The position numbers and the translations under genes are program-made. A stretch of DNA of 32,305 nucleotides from a bacterium. Lineage in GTDB: Bacteria > Bacillota > Clostridia > Lachnospirales > Lachnospiraceae. The notes under the pieces were generated by a model that searched no databases, was not told the origin of the DNA, and saw nothing but the letters and a program-made list of their open reading frames with translations. This document shows positions 17,582-25,781 of this stretch, in pieces (within the stretch, counting starts at the first letter, position 1; the number at the start of each line of letters is the position of its first letter). The stretch is from assembly GCA_030539495.1 (NCBI GenBank), contig JAUNRX010000030.1, positions 1 through 32,305 on the forward strand, in the 5' to 3' direction.

Positions 17582-18067
17582 TTACTGCTCGTTTATATAG
17601 TTAATCAGGCCTTCTGCCTTAATAATCTTTTGCATAAACTCAGGAAATGCCTGACCTTGGAACTCGGTTCCTTTTGTCTTGTTATAAATCTTACCAGAGT
17701 CAAAATCAATCTCTACTTCATCTCCAGCATCAATTCCTTTTGCTGCTTCCACACATTCGATAATTGGTAGTCCGATATTGATTGCATTACGATAGAAAAT
17801 TCTAGCGAATGTTTCTGCAATTACACAGCTAATGCCTGCTGCCTTTATCGCGATTGGTGCATGCTCTCTAGAGGAGCCGCATCCAAAATTCTTATTTGCT
17901 ACAATGATATCCCCTTGCTTCACGCGTTTCGTAAATTCAGGATCTATATCCTCCATACAACTCTTTGCAAGTTCTTTTGGATCGGATGAATTTAAATATC
18001 TTGCTGGGATGATAACGTCAGTATCCACATTATCTCCATATTTATGAACAGTTCCATGTGCTCTCAT
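17582..18067 (-). CDS. leuD: 3-isopropylmalate dehydratase, small subunit
   Basis: LeuD is the swivelling domain partner of LeuC in isomerising 2- to 3-isopropylmalate. The 161 residues are of the short class. Motifs include [14 protein letters not shown] and [10 protein letters not shown], both diagnostic. RBS GGAGG precedes the ATG. It starts 18 bases after leuC. Confidence 0.96.
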   Translation of the reverse strand: MRAHGTVHKYGDNVDTDVIIPARYLNSSDPKELAKSCMEDIDPEFTKRVKQGDIIVANKNFGCGSSREHAPIAIKAAGISCVIAETFARIFYRNAINIGLPIIECVEAAKGIDAGDEVEIDFDSGKIYNKTKGTEFQGQAFPEFMQKIIKAEGLINYINEQ

Positions 18068-18085
18068 TTATATTCTCCTCCCTTT

Positions 18086-19351
18086 CTATAATCCTAATTC
18101 ACTAGGCTCGCTAATCTTGCCGGTTACTGCACTTGCTGCTGCAACGGCTGGACTTGCAAGGTAGACTTCACTGTCAACGTGTCCCATACGTCCGACAAAG
18201 TTACGGTTTGTCGTTGATACGGCTCTTTCCCCTGCTGCTAAGATGCCCATATGTCCGCCAAGACAAGGGCCACAGGTTGGAGTACTTACAATTGCTCCTG
18301 CCTTAATAAATGTCTGGATTAGTCCTTCTTCGATTGCCTGAAGATAGATCTTTTGAGTTGCAGGGAATACAATTGCTCTCATTCCTTTTGCAACATGTCT
18401 TCCTTCCAATACTTTTGCTGCCATTCTAAGGTCTCCTATACGACCATTGGTACAAGATCCGATTACTACCTGGTCAATCTTCACTTCTCCAGACTCTTTT
18501 ACTGTCTTTGTATTCTCTGGTAAATGAGGGAATGCAACGGTAGGCTCAAGTTCTCCTAACTCAATATTGATTACCTGATCGTACTCGGCATCCTCATCTG
18601 CTTCATATACGGTATATTCTTTGGTCGAATGTTCTTTCATATATGCGATGGTTAATTCATCCACTGGAAAAATTCCGTTCTTTGCCCCAGCCTCAATTGC
18701 CATATTGGCAATTGTAAAACGATCGTCCATGGTAAGGTTCTGTATGCCTTCACCCACAAACTCCATTGATTTATATAATGCTCCATCTACGCCAATCATT
18801 CCAATAATATGTAAAATCACGTCTTTGCCGCTTACCCATTTTTGTGGCTTTCCTGTTAAAACAATCTTGATTGCACTAGGCACTTTAAACCATGCTTTCC
18901 CTGTAATCATGCCGGCACCCATATCCGTACTACCAACCCCTGTAGAGAATGCTCCTAATGCTCCATATGTACAAGTGTGTGAATCTGCACCAATGCAAGT
19001 TTCGCCAGCTACAATCAATCCTTTTTCAGGAAGTAGTGCATGCTCGATTCCCATTTCGCCAATTTCAAAGTAATTCGTAATATCATGCTCTTTTGCATAA
19101 TTTCTTACACATTTACAATGCTCTGCAGACTTAATATCTTTATTTGGCGTAAAGTGATCTGGTACTAAGGCAATCTTATCCTTATCAAATACTGTCTTCT
19201 TCTTAAGCTTTTCAACCTCATGAATTGCGACCGGTCCGGTAATATCATTTGCCAAGACTAGGTCAAGATTTGCTTCAATCAACTGTCCTGCAACCACTTT
19301 TTCCAAACCTGCATGTGCTGCTAATATCTTTTGGGTCATCGTCATTCCCAT
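18086..19351 (-). CDS. leuC: 3-isopropylmalate dehydratase, large subunit
   Basis: LeuC is the [4Fe-4S] aconitase-family catalytic subunit of isopropylmalate isomerase. The 421 residues represent the short class typical of clostridia and archaea. Cluster ligands are seen in GSCTNGR and in CGPCLGGH. The start at 19351, preceded by GGAGGAG and seven bases, gives [15 protein letters not shown]; the frame is open to 19369 but that ATG has no site. It is first gene of leuCD, divergent from the GNAT-LysR pair. The leader is only about 30 bases. Confidence 0.95.
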   Translation of the reverse strand: MGMTMTQKILAAHAGLEKVVAGQLIEANLDLVLANDITGPVAIHEVEKLKKKTVFDKDKIALVPDHFTPNKDIKSAEHCKCVRNYAKEHDITNYFEIGEMGIEHALLPEKGLIVAGETCIGADSHTCTYGALGAFSTGVGSTDMGAGMITGKAWFKVPSAIKIVLTGKPQKWVSGKDVILHIIGMIGVDGALYKSMEFVGEGIQNLTMDDRFTIANMAIEAGAKNGIFPVDELTIAYMKEHSTKEYTVYEADEDAEYDQVINIELGELEPTVAFPHLPENTKTVKESGEVKIDQVVIGSCTNGRIGDLRMAAKVLEGRHVAKGMRAIVFPATQKIYLQAIEEGLIQTFIKAGAIVSTPTCGPCLGGHMGILAAGERAVSTTNRNFVGRMGHVDSEVYLASPAVAAASAVTGKISEPSELGL

Positions 19352-19389
19352 AAAGCACTCCTCCTTCAACTTGTTTTGTTACTATTTGA

Positions 19390-19414
19390 AGTATAGCATA
19401 GTATTTGCTATACT
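19390..19414 (-). promoter_or_regulatory. Palindromic operator over the leuC promoter
   Basis: AGTATAGCA (19390-19398), seven bases, then TGCTATACT (19406-19414) form a perfect 9-bp inverted repeat. On the minus strand its downstream arm contains a TATACT -10 box. The -35 position reads only TTTTAG, a poor match that suggests activator dependence. LysR-type regulators bind such interrupted palindromes, and one is encoded next door. Confidence 0.65.
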
Positions 19415-19438
19415 AAAAATACATATTACGCATACATA

Positions 19439-19457
19439 CTATAACTTACAGTTATAG
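19439..19457. promoter_or_regulatory. Second inverted repeat in the leuC/GNAT divergent region
   Basis: CTATAAC, five bases, GTTATAG form a 7-bp palindrome that contains the LysR-box form T-N11-A. It is centred about 46 bases from the centre of the leuC operator and close to the start of the GNAT gene. It may be an autoregulatory or recognition site of the LysR protein. Confidence 0.45.
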
Positions 19458-19483
19458 GAATTTACTTACCATGGAGGTATCCA

Positions 19484-20068
19484 ATGACACATAACATTCG
19501 CTTTGCAACACCAGGCGATGCCAAAGAACTTTTAGACATTTATGCGCCTTACGTAGAAACGACTGCAATTACATTTGAATACGATGTTCCAAGTGTGGAA
19601 GAATTTACTCAACGTATTGAAACTATTTCACAGAGCTATCCTTACCTTGTATATCTTGTAGATGGAGAAATTGCCGGCTATGCCTATGCCTCCACATTTC
19701 GCACACGTGCTGCATTTATGTGGGATGTAGAAACAAGCGTTTACGTAAAACCAGAATTCCATCAAAAGAAAGTAGCTGCAAAACTTTATGAAGCACTCCT
19801 TTCCTTACTTACCAAACAAGGTTTTTATAACTGCTATGCTTATATCAGCGTTCCAAATCCAAAAAGCACTCATTTCCATGAGAAATTTGGCTTTACCGAA
19901 ATAGCTTCCTATCCGGATACAGGATTTAAGCTGGGACAATGGTGTTCCTTATCCTGCATGCATAAAGAGTTAAATCCAATTATAACTACAGAGGCTCCAA
20001 AGCCTTTTCTAACAATCCATAAGCTGGATCAGGAGTTTATCCGACAGACATTACAATCTGTGCTATAA
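19484..20068 (+). CDS. GNAT-family N-acetyltransferase (Pat/YncA type)
   Basis: The 194 residues resemble phosphinothricin/methionine sulfone acetyltransferases: N-terminal IRFATPGDAKELLDIYAPYV, central segment with VYVKPEFHQKKVAAKLYEAL (the acetyl-CoA-binding region, although the usual glycine pattern is partly replaced), and HEKFGFTEIASYPDTGFK. Such enzymes acetylate the amino group of amino-acid-like or toxic substrates; the substrate here is unknown. The C-terminal 30 residues after MHKELN are not part of the usual domain. GGAGG lies 6 bases before the ATG. It is first gene of a two-gene unit with the LysR regulator. Confidence 0.88.
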   Translation: MTHNIRFATPGDAKELLDIYAPYVETTAITFEYDVPSVEEFTQRIETISQSYPYLVYLVDGEIAGYAYASTFRTRAAFMWDVETSVYVKPEFHQKKVAAKLYEALLSLLTKQGFYNCYAYISVPNPKSTHFHEKFGFTEIASYPDTGFKLGQWCSLSCMHKELNPIITTEAPKPFLTIHKLDQEFIRQTLQSVL

Positions 20069-20102
20069 GAATATGACTGAAAAAGAAGGGAATGACCAAA
20101 CT

Positions 20103-21008
20103 ATGGACCAGAACTTATCCTCCTATCGTATCTTTTATGTTGTAGCAAAGGAAGGCAATATCTCTAAAGCATCCAAAGAGTTATTTATCAGCCAGCCTGC
20201 CATTAGCAAATCAATCAGTAAACTAGAGGCATCTCTTGATGTTACGCTGTTTCATCGTAACTCAAGAGGCGTCGTCCTTACGGATGAAGGACAAATCCTA
20301 TATGAGGCATGTGCAAGTGCCTTCGACACCTTAAGCCTTGCAAATAAACGTATTGATAAGATTAAAAATCTTGGAATTGGGCATATCCGTATTGGTGTCA
20401 GTTCTACTCTCTGTAAGTATATCCTGCTTCCGTACCTGAAGAAGTTCCTCAAGAAATATCCTCATATCAAGATTACCATCGAATGTCACTCCACCTTTGA
20501 GACAATCAAGGCATTGGAAGAAAATAAGATTGATATCGGTCTAATTGGGCATCCAAATGAATTTAAGGATATGGACTTCTACCCAATCCAGGCAATCCAC
20601 GACTGCTTTGTTACGACCAAAAGCTATCTTGAAAATCTAAAGATCCGTCAAGAGAAGGCAGATGAGGAAACAATCTTTAACACTGCCAACATTATGCTTT
20701 TAAATGAAAAGAACATGACGAGAATATACATAGAAAAATATTTTGAACAGAACAATATTACAACCAATCAAGTACTTGAAGTAAGCAGCATGGACCTTTT
20801 GATTGACTTTGCCAAAATTGGTCTTGGGGTTGCATGTGTGATTGGAGAGTTTGTGGAAGAGGAACTAATGAATGGAACATTAATTGAAATTCCATTGAAG
20901 AATGCCATTCAAAAACGTCAAATTGGGTTTGCCTATTCGACTAAATTTCCTATCTCCGACGCCATGAAGAAATTTATTCAGTTCTATGAAGAGAAGAACA
21001 CGAATTAA
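20103..21008 (+). CDS. LysR-type transcriptional regulator
   Basis: The N-terminal winged helix-turn-helix (about residues 5-62) contains ASKELFISQPAISKSISKLE and is followed by a linker helix and a two-lobed effector domain (about 85-295), the normal LysR layout, 301 residues in all. The frame is open to 20073, but the ATG at 20103 gives the usual spacing from start to helix-turn-helix and has GAAGGG upstream, although 12 bases away. It lies 34 bases after the GNAT gene and divergent from leuC. By position it is the best candidate to bind the palindromes at 19390-19457 and control leuCD; the effector could be a leucine-pathway intermediate, which is inference. Confidence 0.9.
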   Translation: MDQNLSSYRIFYVVAKEGNISKASKELFISQPAISKSISKLEASLDVTLFHRNSRGVVLTDEGQILYEACASAFDTLSLANKRIDKIKNLGIGHIRIGVSSTLCKYILLPYLKKFLKKYPHIKITIECHSTFETIKALEENKIDIGLIGHPNEFKDMDFYPIQAIHDCFVTTKSYLENLKIRQEKADEETIFNTANIMLLNEKNMTRIYIEKYFEQNNITTNQVLEVSSMDLLIDFAKIGLGVACVIGEFVEEELMNGTLIEIPLKNAIQKRQIGFAYSTKFPISDAMKKFIQFYEEKNTN

Positions 21009-21037
21009 TTCCGTCCTTTCTCATAGTTTCAACTACA

Positions 21038-21083
21038 AAGGTCCCCTAGATCAGACATTTTACAGTCTGTCCTAGGGGACCTT
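21038..21083. terminator. Bidirectional terminator between the LysR and Cys-rich genes
   Basis: AAGGTCCCCTAG pairs perfectly with CTAGGGGACCTT (21038-21049 with 21072-21083), with an inner CAGAC/GTCTG stem. It serves two convergent genes. Confidence 0.85.
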
Positions 21084-21113
21084 CTATTTCTTATCTATCG
21101 TTATTATTTCCTA

Positions 21114-21713
21114 CTAATAGAAAAAGCCACATCCAGCTTCCATATAAGGAGTACTAATTCTAGTTACAGAAACATCAAAGCTAGCAATGGTATCTGTTAC
21201 AGCTGTTGAAGTCTGAGAGAACGTAAGGGTAGTAGGTGTCGTTACGGTAACATAAAATCCTTGAGAAACTGGAGTTGTTGCACCAGCTACTGGGAATGTT
21301 ACAGTCGTAGCAGTTCCTGCGATTGGATTTCCGCCTAATAATGGCTGAATAACCACTGTGTCTGTCGTGTTTGTTCCAATAAATTGTCCTGTATATCTAA
21401 CAAAATAGATCCCAGGTGTATTAAAATAGATCGTATTAGGAGCAACATAGGTAATTGCTGTTCCTGTTGTACAAAATTGAGTTCCAAGATTAATCAGAGA
21501 TGCAGTCGTTGTTCCAGCCTGTGGAACCGAATTAAATGTTCTTAATAACTGGGTTAAATATGGACGGCATGGTTCTGGTTGAGGGTAGCATCTTTCACGA
21601 CGTGATCTCTCCGGACGTTGAAAGTATTCCTCTTCATCTCGGTAATTATCTTCTTGGTAACAATAATTATTTCTGCAGCATCTATAACAACATCTATTAT
21701 TTCTACAACACAT
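21114..21713 (-). CDS. Cys-rich protein with BclA-like C-terminal domain, possible spore-surface protein
   Basis: The 199 residues have two parts. The first 50 contain nine Cys (CC pairs at 2-3, 8-9 and 12-13), many Arg, Asn and Tyr, and an acidic then basic segment. Residues about 65-190 are Thr-, Val- and Gly-rich beta-strand-like sequence with NTPGIYFVRYTGQF and VVIQPLLGGNPI, resembling the TNF/C1q-like head of the Bacillus exosporium protein BclA. The collagen-like repeats usually found between are missing. There is no signal peptide, as for spore proteins made in the mother cell. The RBS is modest (AGGTGA). The upstream region has a SigK/SigE-like element. Function is inferred from composition only. 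Confidence 0.7.
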   Translation of the reverse strand: MCCRNNRCCYRCCRNNYCYQEDNYRDEEEYFQRPERSRRERCYPQPEPCRPYLTQLLRTFNSVPQAGTTTASLINLGTQFCTTGTAITYVAPNTIYFNTPGIYFVRYTGQFIGTNTTDTVVIQPLLGGNPIAGTATTVTFPVAGATTPVSQGFYVTVTTPTTLTFSQTSTAVTDTIASFDVSVTRISTPYMEAGCGFFY

Positions 21714-21740
21714 ATAATCACCTAATAGCTTTCTACACTA

Positions 21741-21768
21741 CATTTTATGATATTTTTCGATATTTGTT
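21741..21768 (-). promoter_or_regulatory. Possible mother-cell (SigK/SigE-like) promoter
   Basis: On the minus strand CATAAAATG (21741-21749) is one base from the SigK -10 pattern CATANNNTA and close to the SigE form CATACAAT. An AACA (21765-21768) lies upstream, with the AC 16 bases from CATA as in SigK promoters. No TTGACA/TATAAT pair is seen here. This is a pattern match in A+T-rich DNA. Confidence 0.3.
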
Positions 21769-21815
21769 ACATATAAGTCTGTATATTCGCTAAATTACTC
21801 TCTTGGTTTATTTAT

Positions 21816-21863
21816 TCAAAAAATGCCCCCGATCAACTATAACGAAAGCTGATCGGGGGCATT
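21816..21863 (-). terminator. Terminator of the amino acid permease gene
   Basis: AATGCCCCCGATCA (21822-21835) pairs perfectly over 14 bases with 21850-21863. On the minus strand the stem ends in a run of T residues. Confidence 0.92.
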
Positions 21864-21877
21864 CTACCCTATTAATA

Positions 21878-23239
21878 TTAGGATTCCATTTCTACTTCAA
21901 TTACGTTTGCACCATTCATGCTTTTTGCACCAAAGTAATATCCAACACCCATAACTGCAAAGCAGATTGCCAGGTAGATTGGGAAGTACTTGTTACTAGC
22001 AGCACCAAGAACAATAATAAAGGAACCAAGTGTTGCCATTACCGGAACTACATATCCCATAAACTTATTCTTAATTTCGCCTTTTCTTGCAAGTTTAAAT
22101 ACAACGTAATATAACACACAGTAATTTAAGTAACTTACACTAACTGCAATTTCGGATACATCTCCCTGCATCCCCGCTTCTAATGTAAAGTAATGAACTA
22201 CTAACCAAGCGATTGCTATTAAAAGTGATAAGACTCCTGAATTGACAGGCATTCCATTTAACTTTTTGCTTTCTTGGGATAACGTACTTGCACCAGGAAT
22301 TAAATTACGGATTGCAAGTGAGTATGGCTGACGAATGCTGCCAATGATTAATCCATTTAATGTACCGAGAACAGAGATTACGATAAATACTAATAAAGCT
22401 TTTGATCCTGCTTCTCCAAAAATCATGTTACATGCTGTGTAAACACTGTCATTACCTTGTGCTAATACTGTTTCAGGTCCTACTAAAGATGTAATTCCGA
22501 TAAAATAAGTAAGATAAGCAACTAAGATAACGATTGGAGCACAAATAAGAGCAATTGGAAGATTACGCTTACTGTTACGAATCTCATGACTGACACTTGT
22601 TGCAACGATCCATCCATCAAAGGAAAATGCAATTGGAGCAAATGCTGCTAACCAAGTGGTTCCTACTGATGTATTACGAATCATTTCCACATCACTTACT
22701 AAGATATCTCCAGGTTTTCCATAAACAAAACCTAAAATACCAATTAATAATAATGGAATAAGCTTAATGATCATGGATGCATTCTGGAATGCACCTCCAA
22801 AACGAGCAGAAAGCATGTTAAATACGAAGAACATAACGATTGCACCAAATCCGATTAAGCAATAGATCACGTTATTTCCTTGAATTCCAAAAAGCTGGCA
22901 AGCATACATACCACTTACCGTACCAACAACCGCTACTAGAGTTGGTAAATATAAAAAACTTTGGAACCAGCCAAATGCTGAAGCTACTTTATCATTTACG
23001 AATTCTTCCGCATAAGCAATGATTCCACCAGGATTGTCTGTTCTTGTCGCTAATTGAGAAATTGCTAAACATCCAAAGATAATAGCAAGTGCTGCAATTA
23101 CAAATACAAGTGTACCAAGAAATACGCTACCATTTGTATATAGCAATACGTCATCTGATTTAAAAAAGATACCAGATCCAATAACAATTCCTGCAATCAT
23201 GGTGATAGCTGTAAATAAACCATAATTACCTTTTTGCAT
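21878..23239 (-). CDS. APC-family amino acid permease
   Basis: This 453-residue polytopic membrane protein has about 12 hydrophobic segments. The first contains AGIVIGSGIFF, the substrate-binding GSGIF motif of the amino acid-polyamine-organocation family. The overall form resembles the SteT/LAT-like exchangers. The substrate is not predictable. The start at 23239 has GAAAGGA with 9 bases and yields MQKGNYGLFTAITMI. The frame remains open to 23404, but that overlaps the end of mutY and encodes no family sequence. It follows mutY by 40 bases and is probably transcribed with it; it ends at a strong terminator. Confidence 0.92.
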   Translation of the reverse strand: MQKGNYGLFTAITMIAGIVIGSGIFFKSDDVLLYTNGSVFLGTLVFVIAALAIIFGCLAISQLATRTDNPGGIIAYAEEFVNDKVASAFGWFQSFLYLPTLVAVVGTVSGMYACQLFGIQGNNVIYCLIGFGAIVMFFVFNMLSARFGGAFQNASMIIKLIPLLLIGILGFVYGKPGDILVSDVEMIRNTSVGTTWLAAFAPIAFSFDGWIVATSVSHEIRNSKRNLPIALICAPIVILVAYLTYFIGITSLVGPETVLAQGNDSVYTACNMIFGEAGSKALLVFIVISVLGTLNGLIIGSIRQPYSLAIRNLIPGASTLSQESKKLNGMPVNSGVLSLLIAIAWLVVHYFTLEAGMQGDVSEIAVSVSYLNYCVLYYVVFKLARKGEIKNKFMGYVVPVMATLGSFIIVLGAASNKYFPIYLAICFAVMGVGYYFGAKSMNGANVIEVEMES

Positions 23240-23279
23240 AAGTAAAATTCCTTTCTGTCTAACCCTGAGGTCATTTTCT

Positions 23280-24368
23280 CTATCGTTCCCAGCACTTATA
23301 GTATTCAAATGCCGTTGGAAGAGCGATATCTTCCTTAAGCTTTGTCGAAGACATCCATGAATACTCTTCAAGGGAACGTGATAATTCTCCCGCATCTGAT
23401 ACATTTGGGCGAATATTATCCGTTTTTTCTTTTATTAATATATGATATCCAAGCATGTGCCACTCAATATGGCTAAAGATATGCTTTGCCTTACCTAATA
23501 ATTCTACTTCATATTCGGTAATTCCAAGCTCTTTTAGTGTATCATTTAACTCTTCTACAGTAAGTTTTCCTTCCATATTTGGAAGTTCCCATAATCCTGC
23601 AAGAAGTCCTTTCTTTGGACGTCTGTTAAATGCATATTTGCTCTCATATTCCATTACTAATATTGTTTTCTCTTCAATTTTACGTGGTTTCTTTGATGGC
23701 TTTACAGGTAAAAGCATCATAACATCCTGCTTTCTACCCTCGCAATGCTCTGCAATCGGGCACTTCTCACAAAGTGGACGTCCATTTGGAATACAGATTG
23801 TTGCTCCGAGATCCATCAGTGCCTGATTAAAATCACCTGCACGTTCTGGCATAATTGCCTTCATTTCACGCTCTACTTCTTTTACTACCTTCTGTTTTGT
23901 AATATCATCAAAACTTGCAGCAAGACGCTTTACAATACGAAGAACATTTCCATCCACTGCCGGTACTCGTTTCTGATACGCGATTGATGCAACTGCACCT
24001 GCAGTATAAGAACCAATTCCAGGAAGTTTAATTAGCTCTTCATAGGAATCAGGAAGAGTTCCATTATACTCATTCACTACGACTTGTGCTGCCTTTTGAA
24101 GATTACGCACTCTGTTATAGTAGCCTAAGCCTTCCCAAAGCTTTAGGATCTTTTCCTCACTTGCCTCAGCAAGCGCTTCGATTGTAGGAAGTTCTTTTGT
24201 AAAACGATCAAAATATCCTTTTACAGCCTCGACTCTTGTCTGTTGAAGCATAATTTCAGAAACCCATACATAGTAAGGTCTGGGATCTTCTCTCCAAGGA
24301 AGAATTCGTCGATTTTCATCAAACCAAATTAGTAATTTATCCACAATAGGTTCGTATTCGTATGACAT
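23280..24368 (-). CDS. mutY: A/G-specific adenine DNA glycosylase
   Basis: MutY removes adenine mispaired with 8-oxoguanine. The 362 residues include the catalytic Glu E38 (VSEIMLQQTR), the helix-hairpin-helix LPGIGSYTAGA (115-125), catalytic D139 (VDGNVLRI), and the [4Fe-4S] ligands C192, C200, C203 and C209. The C-terminal third is the NUDIX-like 8-oxoG recognition domain. The spacing Cys-x7-Cys is one longer than in E. coli MutY; I believe this occurs in other clostridia. AAAGGTGG precedes the ATG. Confidence 0.96.
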   Translation of the reverse strand: MSYEYEPIVDKLLIWFDENRRILPWREDPRPYYVWVSEIMLQQTRVEAVKGYFDRFTKELPTIEALAEASEEKILKLWEGLGYYNRVRNLQKAAQVVVNEYNGTLPDSYEELIKLPGIGSYTAGAVASIAYQKRVPAVDGNVLRIVKRLAASFDDITKQKVVKEVEREMKAIMPERAGDFNQALMDLGATICIPNGRPLCEKCPIAEHCEGRKQDVMMLLPVKPSKKPRKIEEKTILVMEYESKYAFNRRPKKGLLAGLWELPNMEGKLTVEELNDTLKELGITEYEVELLGKAKHIFSHIEWHMLGYHILIKEKTDNIRPNVSDAGELSRSLEEYSWMSSTKLKEDIALPTAFEYYKCWER

Positions 24369-24442
24369 TTATCCACCTTTTCTTTCTATCAATACACGTT
24401 ATACACGAAATCATTTAACTAAAAAATAAGTTTAGTTATCTA

Positions 24443-24471
24443 ATTCTACATTGTACAACAAATTTCAGCAA
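24443..24471 (-). promoter_or_regulatory. Candidate mutY promoter
   Basis: On the minus strand TTGCTG (24466-24471) and TAGAAT (24443-24448) are separated by 17 bases. Immediately downstream an 8-bp inverted repeat (TAACTAAA, 24416-24423, with 24431-24438) lies in the mutY leader. Both are modest matches. Confidence 0.4.
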
Positions 24472-24482
24472 AAAGAAACTAA

Positions 24483-24998
24483 CTAATACTGGAATAAATC
24501 TGCTTCAATTACCTTCCACTCCTCATATAGTAAATCCAAGGTGAATCTTGCATTAGCAGGAGACGTACTTGGTAGTTTAATGATCTCTCTTTTTGTATTC
24601 GGCAGGATTAACTTATTATATAATTCCACCGTCTTATTTCCATTGGCATAGATATTCTTAATGTTTGCAACATCTAAGATACTTTTGATATCTGCAGGTA
24701 CTACGTTTTTAATACTTGAATCGCTAGAACCGGTAACTGTACAGCTGGATACCACGTCCCATAAGGCAATATGATGTTCCAGTAAAAGTGCCTTTTTCTC
24801 TTCAACGGAAGTTGGATTTTCTGTGTGTGTAATACGGGCCAATAGCTTCCAAAACCGATTTTGTGGATGGGAATAAAAGAACTTCATTTCTCTTGATTTT
24901 ACACTTGGAAAAGTACCTAAGATTAACACCTTGGAATTCTTATCGTAAATCGGATAACACGTATGTGTTAACATCTCTTTTTCTTGCTCATTTGACAT
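24483..24998 (-). CDS. DNA-deoxyinosine glycosylase (uracil-DNA glycosylase superfamily)
   Basis: The 171 residues fit the small hypoxanthine-DNA glycosylase family (UDG superfamily family 6), which removes deaminated adenine from DNA. Motif 1 is ILGTFPSVKSRE with the water-coordinating region, followed by FFYSHPQNRFWKLL, ALWDVVSSCTVTGSSDSSIK, and the C-terminal PSTSPAN motif that replaces the HPSP loop of other UDGs. GGAG precedes the ATG. It sits one gene upstream of mutY on the same strand. Confidence 0.88.
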   Translation of the reverse strand: MSNEQEKEMLTHTCYPIYDKNSKVLILGTFPSVKSREMKFFYSHPQNRFWKLLARITHTENPTSVEEKKALLLEHHIALWDVVSSCTVTGSSDSSIKNVVPADIKSILDVANIKNIYANGNKTVELYNKLILPNTKREIIKLPSTSPANARFTLDLLYEEWKVIEADLFQY

Positions 24999-25045
24999 AT
25001 TCCTTACTCCTTTTTATCATTATTCAAATGCAGTCCCTATAACAT

Positions 25046-25079
25046 GAATAAGGCTGCAGCATCTGCTACAGCCTTATTC
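25046..25079 (-). terminator. Hairpin after the methyltransferase gene
   Basis: GAATAAGGCTG pairs with CAGCCTTATTC and, after one mismatch, AGCA pairs with TGCT around a 2-base loop. It directly follows the methyltransferase stop codon. The U-tract is weak on the minus strand. Confidence 0.65.
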
Positions 25080-25082
25080 TCA

Positions 25083-25673
25083 TTATTTTATTTTGCGTAA
25101 AAATATATTCATCCACTGCTGCTTACATTCTGGGCGGATATCCGGAGTCACAGTCTTCCATTCCACTTCAAATCCCTTTACCTGCCTTAACAAGGCTATA
25201 AACTTTCGCTCATCTAAGTCAATGCACTGTCTTCCACCTCTTGCTCCTTCAAATGTGCCATATCGAAATGCCATATATAAGACACCTCCCGGCTTTAGTG
25301 CACGAAACACTTTATGTAAAACATCAATTATCTCTTCATAGGATAAATGAATAAAAGAGGAACTTGCCCATATGCCATCAAACCGATTGACTTCATTAAG
25401 TTCAAGGACTCTCATATGACGTACCTTAAGACCTGTGTGTTTGGCTGCAATATTGCATAATACCCTGGATCCTTCTACAGGTAGTACCGTTAATCCATGA
25501 TTTTTAAAGTATAATGTATTTCTTCCTGATCCACATCCCAAATCCATAATAACTGCATTCTCCGGCAGCATATGAATAAATCGCTTTTGTATTTCTTCGA
25601 CATTATCTATAAAGGTACGTTCTGAGAAATCATTCTCTTTCTTATCATAACGCTTGGTTACTTGTTCTTCCAT
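25083..25673 (-). CDS. Class I SAM-dependent methyltransferase
   Basis: The 196 residues show motif I IMDLGCGSGRN (42-52), an acidic end to strand 2 (PVEGS), the FDGIWASSSFIHLS segment, and ALKPGGVLYMAFRYG. This is the Methyltransf_11/25-like fold, soluble, with an unknown acceptor, possibly a small molecule. RBS GGAGG precedes the ATG. No neighbour clarifies the substrate. Confidence 0.88.
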   Translation of the reverse strand: MEEQVTKRYDKKENDFSERTFIDNVEEIQKRFIHMLPENAVIMDLGCGSGRNTLYFKNHGLTVLPVEGSRVLCNIAAKHTGLKVRHMRVLELNEVNRFDGIWASSSFIHLSYEEIIDVLHKVFRALKPGGVLYMAFRYGTFEGARGGRQCIDLDERKFIALLRQVKGFEVEWKTVTPDIRPECKQQWMNIFLRKIK

Positions 25674-25741
25674 AACAACTCCTCCTCACCTATAAGATAA
25701 GTATAATACTTTTCTTGCATTTTCACCAAGCAAAAACGAGA

Positions 25742-25772
25742 AATGCCCCTTGATCCTAAACCAAGAGGCATT
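25742..25772 (-). terminator. Terminator of the YLYP lipoprotein gene
   Basis: AATGCC, one mismatch, CTTG pairs with CAAG and GGCATT around a 9-base loop. On the minus strand a T-rich stretch follows. It lies just past the lipoprotein stop. Confidence 0.75.
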
Positions 25773-25781
25773 CTATCTCTA

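Noticed and set aside
18621-19073. 150-codon plus-strand open frame
   Set aside because: It is antisense to conserved leuC sequence, with no start signals.
23239-23404. Longer N-terminus for the permease, overlapping mutY
   Set aside because: The added 55 residues do not look like the family, while a good RBS precedes the ATG at 23239.
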